Positions 51,801 to 60,400 of a DNA stretch of 64,000 bases are shown one piece after another. The stretch's first letter is position 1. Each line of letters opens with the position of its first letter. The notes beneath the pieces were generated by a model. That model had not been told where the DNA came from. It was given only the letters and a program-made list of their open reading frames with translations, and searched no databases. This DNA comes from Chloroflexota bacterium (GTDB taxonomy: Bacteria > Chloroflexota > Anaerolineae > Anaerolineales > UBA4823). The DNA lies in the NCBI GenBank assembly GCA_029265355.1, contig JAJUJL010000016.1, positions 56,802 through 120,801 of the forward strand, given 5' to 3'. The position numbers and the translations under genes were made by a program.

Positions 51801-54415
51801 GCACGCTCAAAGCCGGGCGCAACCATAAAACCACGCGCCTGATCGGCTACTTTATCAATCCGGTCGTATTGCGCGCCGACCTATCTGGAAACCCGCCCTT
51901 CTCCACTTTCCTGCAGCGCGTCCAGGGTAATGTGACCGGCGCTTTTGCGCACGACGCCTACCCCTTCCCATTGCTGGTCGAAAAGCTGCAGCCGCCGCGC
52001 GACCTGAGCCGCACGCCTGTCTTCCAGGTGCTCTTTAGCTGGCAAAAGACCACCCGCATGGTTGGTCAGGAAGAAATGTCCGCTTTTGCGATGGGTTCAG
52101 CCAGCGAAGTGCCAGGTGGGGAGGCGATTGGCCGCGGCATCGAAGTTGGCGGGCTGCGCCTTGCGCCGTTGCCTTTGCAAGAACGTGTGGTGCCTTTCGA
52201 CCTTTCCCTGTTGGCGGCGGAGGCGAACGAGGGGCTGGCATTGACCCTGGAATACAACCTGGCATTGTTCGAGCACAGCACCATTGAGCTCATGCTGCAG
52301 CGCTTGCAGCTCCTGCTCGAATCACTGGTAGACGACCCTGAACTGCCCATCGCAAGCCTCTCGATGATGACCGAGGCAGAACGACGGGTTTTGCTCCAGG
52401 ATTGGGCTGGCGCTGTGGACTTGGTCGTTCCCCGGCTGTGTGTCCATCAATTGATCGAACAGCAGGTTGAGCGCGCTCCAGGCGATATTGCCATTGCCTG
52501 GCAAGGTGGTCAGATCACCTATCAAGAACTGAACCAGCGCGCCAACCGGCTTGCTCACTACCTGCGGCAGCGCAGCCTGAACACAGGGGATCGAGTTGGC
52601 GTATTTATGGATCGCTGCCTGGACGCTGTCGTCGCTCTGTTGGCGATCCTGAAAGCTGGTGGTGTATACCTGCCCATAGATCCCATTTACCCGGCGGAGC
52701 GCATTACGTTTATGCTTCAAGATGGGGAGGACAGCGCCTACGGGTCCGTTCGCCTGGTCATCACCAACGAGCAATATGCTCAGCAGCTCGCCGCCCCTCT
52801 TTCGCAAACAAGGACGCAGTTAATAAACCTGGATAGGGAGCACCTCACCCTGCTGCAGCAGCCAGACACAAACCCAACCATATCACCTGGACTGGAGAGC
52901 CTGGCCTATGTGATCTACACCTCCGGCTCCACTGGGCGACCGAAAGGCGTGCTCATCTCGAACGCTGCGCTCGCCTATCATTGCCTGGATATCATCCGCC
53001 ACTACCAGCTCACCTCCCAGGATATCGTCCTGCAATTCGCTTCGCTCAGCTTCGACCCTTCCCTGGAACAGCTCCTGCCCTCCTTGATGGTTGGCGCCCG
53101 AGTCGTGCTGCGCGGAAAAGAGCTGTGGACTCCCGATGAGTTAATAGAAGTCATCCACAATCAAAAGCTGACGGTCATTAACCTACCCCCTGCCTACTGG
53201 CACCAGGTGGTGCTGGCTTGGGCAAAGGCACCAGAAACGCTTGCCGCGCCTGCCAAAGTCGGTTTGCTGCGCCTAGTCATCATCGGCGGCGATGTGTTGC
53301 AACCGGAGAGCCTGCAATTGTGGCAGCAAACGCCAATGCGCGCGGTGCGCTTGCTCAACGCCTATGGCCCCACCGAAAGCACCATCACCGCTACCACCTG
53401 CGAAGTCAACCAGTACCTCGAGCAAGTCGGCCATTTGCCAGGCCGCGTCCCCATCGGGCGACCGCTTCCCAACCGCCGCGTCTATGTGCTGGATGCGCAC
53501 CGCAACCTGGCGCCGCCTGGCGTACCCGGGGAGCTCTACATCGGCGGTCCCAGCCTGGCAGAGGGCTATCTCGGCGCCCCACAGCTTACAGCAGAACGCT
53601 TCGTGCCGGATCCATTTAATCAACCCGGTGCGCTTGGCTGGGCGCGCCCCCGTCTGTACAAAACGGGCGATTTGGTGCGATTTTTACGGGATGGCAGCCT
53701 GGACTTTTTGGGGCGGATCGACAGCCAGGTAAAGGTGCGCGGTTTTCGAGTGGAGTTGGGTGAAATCGAAGCCGTCCTACGCCAGCACCCAGGCATCCGC
53801 GAAGCCGTGGTGACGGCGCCCCAAGGCCCAGACGGAGAGCGCCGGCTGGTCGCTTACTACGTGCCTCTCCAACCTGTGGAATTGGATGTGCACCTATTGA
53901 GCGATTACCTCAAGACCCGCCTGCCTGGCTATATGATTCCATCCTCCTTCGTGCCATTGGAGCGCCTGCCATTGAACACCAGCGGCAAGGTTGACCGTGA
54001 GGCTTTGCCTGCGCCCGAGGATGAAAGCTCACTCACCACAACCCTGTACTCAACCCAAGGCTATGCGGCGCCACGCTCCCCCATCGAAGAAAGCCTCTGT
54101 CAAATCTGGCAGCAGGTGCTGCACGTGGAGCGGATTGGGGTGCACGACAATTTCTTCGAGCTTGGCGGACATTCTCTCATGGCGACGCAGGTCGTTGCAC
54201 GGGCAAGGGAAGCTTTCAACATAGATTTACCGGTTCAAAGCCTGTTCGAGTGTCCCACCGTGGCCGGGCTTGCCACACACATTGCCGCCCACCTGGCCGC
54301 TACTCAGCCGGAGGAAGAGCTACAAAAGCTTCTGGAAGAAATCGAGCAGCTCTCCGAAGATGAGGCTGCGCGCATCCTGTCTACAGAAAATACCGGGGAG
54401 GAATCGCTGGCATGA
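48824..54415 (+). CDS. Lipopeptide synthetase 1: FAAL-PCP-C-A-PCP
   Basis: This is a 1863-residue multidomain synthetase. Residues about 1-590 are a fatty-acyl-AMP ligase: YTSGSTRTPRG near 181, LPPYHDMGLIGG, YGLAEATLLVSGG, RTGDLGF and GRIKDLIIIRGRNIYPQDIE. A carrier domain follows with Ser660 in GLDS. A condensation domain spans about 725-1160, with HHTITDM at 855-861, in the position of a lipid-accepting starter C domain. The adenylation domain spans about 1190-1690, with YTSGSTGRPKG at 1365. The second carrier has Ser1784 in GGHS. The C-terminal tail is acidic and helical, probably a docking segment. Putative specificity residues read D-P-E-N-I-G-A-I-T-K, tentatively basic. ATG 48824 has GGAG ten bases upstream. 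It overlaps the next gene by four bases. Confidence 0.93.
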   Translation: MTTDHNKYIAPQQVGTYVDLLRHRAQAQPEQRAYTFLNDGEADAVHLTYAELDRQARSIAALLQSRAAANSRILLLYAPGLEYIAGFFGCLYAGMVAVPAYPPDPTRLERSLPRLLALASGAQASLVLTTPPIFAIAQFIAGQYPEFGRLDWLAVDELPPGSENAWQPPDIHPDTLAFLQYTSGSTRTPRGVMLSHHNLLHNSQTISEAFQVQASDVGMIWLPPYHDMGLIGGILQPAFAGVYCVMMSPASFLQRPFRWLQAISRYGATISGGPNFAYDLCLRKVTPEQKATLDLSRWSLAFNGAEPVRAETMQNFARAFACCGFRPQAFYPCYGLAEATLLVSGGRRGEGFKTIQLDKHALRQGHKVAIAAQPGKDTRAQVGCGFARGCELAIVEPQTRQLLPQGEIGEVWVSGGSMAQGYWGLPEETENTFHARLTNGSPQRYMRTGDLGFLLDGELYITGRIKDLIIIRGRNIYPQDIELTVESCHPAFRPGCSAAFSVEAEGEEHLVVVQEVVANAVQDMEQATRLLRQAVSQAHDVSVYDVVLIEPRSIPKTSSGKIQRHACRQAYLAGELAVVHASKLAVSQPETPSEEKSSPAVSQAVAARQSLLLKALLALGQEERKILLQNYVLEHAARLLRIPLTHLDVNQPLSSMGLDSVSAVDLVSELESGLDIPLALESIPRDGTVAELTALLLHKIDESQAPEAASLAAIAPATGTAAVIEEYPLSYGQRALWFVQQLKPDTVLHNLAAAVRILSPLDISAFLRAFELMAQRHPSLRTTFSSRHGEPFQRVHDRLLPEIKQVDASGWDESHLQQQMAQEMYRPFDLERGPLMRAVLYRLAPDQHVLFICLHHTITDMWSMAILLAELPQLYQQESGMGPARLKPMKYRYADYVADQHALLSGPEGETLWNYWRQQLSGRLPVLNLPLDYPRPAVQGDRGRAVSMHLSASLVGKMRSLAQRVDSNLFCVTLAAFELLLGRYSGQEEFLLGTLKAGRNHKTTRLIGYFINPVVLRADLSGNPPFSTFLQRVQGNVTGAFAHDAYPFPLLVEKLQPPRDLSRTPVFQVLFSWQKTTRMVGQEEMSAFAMGSASEVPGGEAIGRGIEVGGLRLAPLPLQERVVPFDLSLLAAEANEGLALTLEYNLALFEHSTIELMLQRLQLLLESLVDDPELPIASLSMMTEAERRVLLQDWAGAVDLVVPRLCVHQLIEQQVERAPGDIAIAWQGGQITYQELNQRANRLAHYLRQRSLNTGDRVGVFMDRCLDAVVALLAILKAGGVYLPIDPIYPAERITFMLQDGEDSAYGSVRLVITNEQYAQQLAAPLSQTRTQLINLDREHLTLLQQPDTNPTISPGLESLAYVIYTSGSTGRPKGVLISNAALAYHCLDIIRHYQLTSQDIVLQFASLSFDPSLEQLLPSLMVGARVVLRGKELWTPDELIEVIHNQKLTVINLPPAYWHQVVLAWAKAPETLAAPAKVGLLRLVIIGGDVLQPESLQLWQQTPMRAVRLLNAYGPTESTITATTCEVNQYLEQVGHLPGRVPIGRPLPNRRVYVLDAHRNLAPPGVPGELYIGGPSLAEGYLGAPQLTAERFVPDPFNQPGALGWARPRLYKTGDLVRFLRDGSLDFLGRIDSQVKVRGFRVELGEIEAVLRQHPGIREAVVTAPQGPDGERRLVAYYVPLQPVELDVHLLSDYLKTRLPGYMIPSSFVPLERLPLNTSGKVDREALPAPEDESSLTTTLYSTQGYAAPRSPIEESLCQIWQQVLHVERIGVHDNFFELGGHSLMATQVVARAREAFNIDLPVQSLFECPTVAGLATHIAAHLAATQPEEELQKLLEEIEQLSEDEAARILSTENTGEESLA

Positions 54416-57400
54416 AGAACGCCCTATTGGATACGCACGCCAGCCAGGAACCTGCCAACCAGCCACCCACCGAGCAGCTCGCCGCTCGCCTGGCGGCTCT
54501 CTCGCCCGAAAAACAGGCGCTCCTCGCTCTGCGCCTGAAGAAGAAGATCGAGAATACCACGGGGACAGCCCGGTCTACGAGCAGCAACCTGCCCATACAG
54601 CCGCGGCCAGATCAGACTCGCTATCCCCTGTCGCATGCTCAGCAGCGCCTGTGGTTTTTGAATCAATTCGAGCCAGACAGCCCCTATTACAACGTCTCCG
54701 CTGCTTTGCGCATCCGCGGTCCGCTGGATATCGCAGCCTTCGAGCACAGCTTGAATGTCATCTTAGAGCGGCACGAAATTCTGCGCGCCCGTTTCATGAT
54801 CCGTGAAGGCCTGCCGGTACAGATTATCGCGCCTCACTTGACCTTATCCTTACCGTTGACAGATCTCAGTCACCTGCCATCCACCGAACAAGACGATGCA
54901 TTTCGATCAGCAGCAGACCTCGAACTGCGCCAGCCCTTTGACTTGCAGCATGGACCATTGCTGCGAGCGCGTTTACTGCGCCTGGGAGTGGACACCCACA
55001 TCTTGCTGCTGACCATCCATCACATCGTTTACGATGGCTGGTCCACTAAAATCTTGATCCAGGAGCTTTCAACGCTCTACACCCATTTCAAAAACGCGGC
55101 GAGGGAATGCGCCGCGCCAGGCAAAGCCGTGCTGGCAGAGTTGCCGCTGCAATATGCCGACTATGCCTACTGGCAAAATGAATATCTGCAGAGCCAGGCA
55201 ATCCAGGCGCAAATGCGCTACTGGGAAGGACAATTGCAGCCAGCGCCCCCCGTTTTGGAGCTTCCCAGCGACCGGCCTCGCCCGTCAGTGCTCAGTCACC
55301 GCGGCGCGCATCACGTTTTTGATGTGCCGGCTGAGCTGTACAAAAAACTGCTCCAATTGTGCCGCAGCGAGAATGTCACCCTGTTTATGGCATTGTTGGC
55401 AGCCTTCGAGGTGCTCTTGTATCGCTACACCCGCCAGACCGATTTTGGCGTAGGCATTCCCGTGGCGAACCGCACCCGCCGCGAGTGGGAAAACTTGATA
55501 GGCTTCTTTGTCAACACCCTCGTCATGCGCGCCCAAATAGCCGATGAAGATAGCTTTCGATCCTTATTGGCCCGCACCCAAAAAACAGCCCTGGGCGCTT
55601 TTTCACATCAAGAAGTGCCCTTCGAAATGTTGGTGGACCGCTTCCAGCCGCAGCGCGATATGAGCCGCTCCCCGCTCTTCCAGGTGATGTTCGACCTCCA
55701 GGAAGATGCACTGGAAAGACTGAGCCTGGATGACCTGCAAATCGAACTCCTGGAATATGAAAGCGGCGCTGCCAAATTCGATCTCATGCTGATGATGGCG
55801 GTGAGCAGCCAGGGTTTGAGAGGCGCCTTTGAATATAACACCGACCTGTTCGATGCGACGACCATCCAACGCATGGCGGGTCATTTGCTGACCCTGTTAT
55901 CCAGCCTGGCAAGCAACCCGGACCAGCCTATCTCTACCCTGCCCATGCTGACGCCTGACGAGCTACATCTGCTGCTGGAGACATGGAACGACACCACTCT
56001 GGAGTACCCAGCCGAGCAGACCTGGCAGGCTGCTTTTGAGGCCCAGGCAGCGCGCACACCCGATGCGCCTGCCGTGGTGTACGAGGACGAGCTGCTGACT
56101 TACCGCCAGCTCAACCAGCGCGCCAACTGCATCGCTCACGCGCTGGCGCGCCGCGGCGTGGGTGCTGAGAGCGTGGTCGGCTTGTATTGCGAACGCGGGG
56201 TCGACCTGGTGGCGGGAGTGCTCGGCATCCTCAAAGCTGGCGGCGCCTACTTGCCCCTGGACCCCAGCTATCCCAATGAGCGCCTGGCCTACATGGTCGA
56301 AGATGCCCGGGTTGACCTGATCATAACCCAAAAATGCACGCTGGAAGACAGCGTACCGTGGCAAGCTCAGTTGTTGCCGGTGGAAGATATCTATCATCAA
56401 GCTCCGGCCTCCAATCATGAAAACCCTGCTCTGCGCAGCGCACCAGATAACCTGGCCTATGTCATCTACACCTCTGGCTCTACAGGCAAGCCCAAGGGCG
56501 TGCAAATTACGCATCGCTCTGCCATGCACCTGGCGGCTGCCTTGCACCAGCGCATCTACGCCTCACACACCCGCTCCCACCTGCGCATCAGCCTGAACGC
56601 GCCGCTGAGTTTCGACGCCTCCGTCCAGCAGTTGGTCATGCTCACCCACGGCCATACCCTGGTCATCATCCCTCAGGCAATCCGCCTGGATGGACCGGCG
56701 CTTCTGGATTACATTCGCTGCCAGCGCATCGATGGCTTCGATTGCGTACCTTCGCAGCTAAAACTGCTCCTTGCCGCCGGCTTGCTGGAATCGGATTGGG
56801 TACCTTCGATCCTGATGCCCGGTGGGGAAGCCATCGATCCAGCCACCTGGGAAAGGTTGGCTCAAGCAACCATCACCGAAGTCTACAACATGTATGGGCC
56901 CACCGAGTGCACCGTCGACTCCACGATTGGTTGGGTGCGCATGAGCCCAGGCAGACCCACCATCGGCCGGCCGGTGGCAAACGCGCGCCTGTACATTCTC
57001 GATTCGCACCAACAACCCGTGCCTGTGGGTGTTCCGGGAGAGTTGTATATCGGAGGGGCTGGCGTGGGGCGAGGTTACATGAACCAGCCAGAGCTCACGC
57101 ATCAACGCTTTATCCCAGATCGTTTCAGCAACACCCCCCAGGCGCGCCTCTATCGCACCGGAGATCTCGCCCGCTATCTCCCAGATGGGAATGTCGAATT
57201 TCTCGGGCGCATCGACCACCAGGTGAAAGTGCACGGTCACCGCATCGAGCTCGGCGAGATCGAAGCCGCCCTGAAAGAGCACCCGGCCATTCAAGATGCA
57301 GCGGTGTTGCTGCGCGAAGATCACCCCGGTGAGCAGCGCCTGGTGGCCTATTTCATCTCCGACCAGGAAGCCATTCCATCTACAGCAGAACTGCGCGCCC

Positions 57401-60400
57401 ACCTGCGGCAAAAGCTGCCCGCCTACATGATTCCCAACCTTTTCTTGCTCCAGGAAAGCTTTCCACTCACACCGAATGGCAAAGTCGATCGCAAAGCCTT
57501 CCCAGCGCCTGATCGCCATCGCTCACTCACAGAGCAACCGGGCCTGGCGCCGCGCAACGCCCTGGAGAGGTTGTTGGTGGAAAAATGGCGCCAGGTGTTG
57601 CATTGCGAACAGATCGGCATCCAGGATAATTTCTTCGAGCTCGGCGGCGACTCCATCCAGGCAGCCGTACTGGCAAACCAGCTCCAAGACGCCCTTGGGC
57701 AAAAGATCAATGTGCGCATGCTCTTCACCTTCCCCACGGTGATGGAACTGGCATCCAACCTGGTGAAAGATTTTCCCGCCCTGAGCAGCCTGAACAGCAC
57801 AGACAGCAGCTTGGCTGGCAAAGCTGCTGCAAACTTGCCACCTTTGCAGCCCGCAGCAGAAAAGGTGTTATCGTTTGCTCAGCAGCGACTGTGGTTCCTG
57901 GAACACATGCAGCCAGGCAGCCCGCTCTACAATATTGCTGGAGCGGTGCGCATCCGGGGGCTGCTCGACGTACCCGCTTTGACCCAGGCTATCCATGGCG
58001 TGATCGCACGCCATGATACCCTGCGCACACGCTTCGAAACCGTGGATGGCAAGCCAGTCGTCATCGTCGAGCCCGAGGTCGAAGTCCCTATCCCTGTCAT
58101 TGATCTTACCAACCTGGCTTTGCCAGACGCAGAGCAAAAAGCCCTGTCACTGGCGGAAGAACAAGCCCGCCAACCCTTCAACCTGAGCGTCGCCCCACTG
58201 TTGCGGATGCACATCTACCGGCTGTCAGAGCAAGATTACCTGGCAGCGCTCGTGCTACACCACATGATCGCCGATGGCTGGTCAATCGGCGTCTTCGTCC
58301 GCGAGATGGCAGCCTGTTATCGACTGGCGCAGCACAGCGTCGGCTCGATGCTCGACACGTTACCGTTGCTGCCAGTGCAATACACCGATTATGCCTTCTG
58401 GCAGCACAAATGGCTCGAAGGTGAGCCAGGCGCGGAGTCGCCGATGGAAAGCCAGTTGGCGTACTGGCGCAGCCAGCTTGCCGGTTTACCGCCGGTACTG
58501 GAGCTTCCCACCGACCAGCCACGACCCGCCGAGATGAGCTACAAGGGTGACTTGGTGCACTTTGTTTTACCAGCCAGTTTAAGTTGGAAGTTGAAAGAGC
58601 TGAGCCAGGCCGAGGGCGTAACCTTATTCGCCGTCTTGATGGCTGCCTGGCAAGCCTTGCTCTCCCGCTATTCGGGACAAGAAGATATTGCCGTCGGATT
58701 TCCTGTGGCGGGTCGCAATCGTTCCGAGTTGGAGAATCTGATCGGTTTCTTCGTCAACACCCTGGTGCTGCGCACCGATTTCTCAGGAGAACCTTCCTTT
58801 TTACAGGTGCTACATCGCGTCCATCAGGCAATCAGCGAAGCCCACGCCCATCAGGACGTGCCCTTCGAAATGCTGGTCAACGAGTTGCAACCGCAGCGCG
58901 ACCTGAGCCACTCGCCGCTCTTCCAGGCAATGTTTGCTTTCCAAAACACACCTGATCAAACATTGCATCTTCCTGGCGTCCAACTGGAAACAATTCCGCT
59001 CAGCAGCGGCACCGCCAAGTTCGACCTGACCCTCTCCATGCAAGACCAAGGGGGCGCCTTGCGCGGTTCGCTGGAATACAGCACCGACTTATTCCGACCC
59101 GAGACCATCCAACGCATGCTGCGCCGCTTCGAAAAACTGCTGCAAGAGCTCTGCGCTGATCCCAACGGCAGTGTGTTCAGGTTTTCCCTGCTGCTGGAAG
59201 ATGAGCGCCAGGCGTTTTTCTCGGCCTGGAACGAGACCACTGCGCCTTATCCAGCCAATCAAACCCTGCACCAGCTCTTTGAAGCTCAGGTTGAGCGCTC
59301 TCCGCATGCCTGCGCGCTGCAATTCCAATCGGATGAGATCAGCTACCAGCAATTGAACGCGCAGGCGAACCAGTTGGCGCACTACCTCCTGCGCCTGGGC
59401 GTTGCAACCGATCAAATTGTTGCCCTGCGACTGGAAAACCCTGTGGAACGCATCGTGAGCATGCTGGCAGTGCTCAAAGCGGGCGGCGCTTACCTGCCGC
59501 TCTCTCCCCATACCCCATTGCAACGCCTGGAGTTCATCCTGCAGGATGCGGGCGCACGAATTCTGATCACAAGCTCGCGCCTTGCCGCCCAGCTTGATTC
59601 GAGCCCGGGGCTGCGCGCTGCATTTCGGCAGGTCTGTCTCGATCTCGAACAGGTTGAAATCAGCCAACATAGCACTTCCAACCCGGGAAGGCTCGTCGAA
59701 CCCGAGAACCTGGCATACGTGATCTACACTTCTGGATCGACCGGTTTGCCCAAAGGGGTGCTGGTAGAACACGGCGGTGTTTGCAACCTGGCATCCGCTT
59801 ACATCCAAAAGTTCAACCTGGGGGAGAACAGCCGTGTTTTGAGTTTCTTCGATTACATATTCGACGGATCAGTGGCAGATATTTTTCCCACCCTGCTGTC
59901 TGGCGCCAGGCTCAGCCTGATCGCAGATGAAGACAGGCTCCCTGGTGCTGAGCTGGCAACAACCATCCGCCAGCAAGCCATCACCCACATGGTGCTGACG
60001 CCTTCTGCGCTGAGCTCATTGCCGCTTTCGGCTGCCCAATATCTGGAGACAATCGTATCTGCTGGTGAGAATTGCAGCCGAGAGGTGGCAGCTCGCTGGA
60101 TGCAGGCGCGCCCCGGTATTCGTTTCTTCAATGCTTATGGGCCGACCGAGGCGTCCGTGGCAGCCTCCTGGTATGAAGTAACGGATCTCGCCGCCTTCCA
60201 GCGCAGTGTCCCCATTGGGCGACCGCTGCCCAACGTGCGCATCTACCTGCTGGACAAACACCTGCAACCTTCGCCTCCTGGCATCCCGGGGGAAATTTTC
60301 ATTGCTGGCCCAGGCATAGCGCGCGGCTATCTCAATCGTCCAGAGTTGGACGCCGAGCGCTTCTTGCCCGATCCTTTCTACCAGAACGGCGAAAATCATC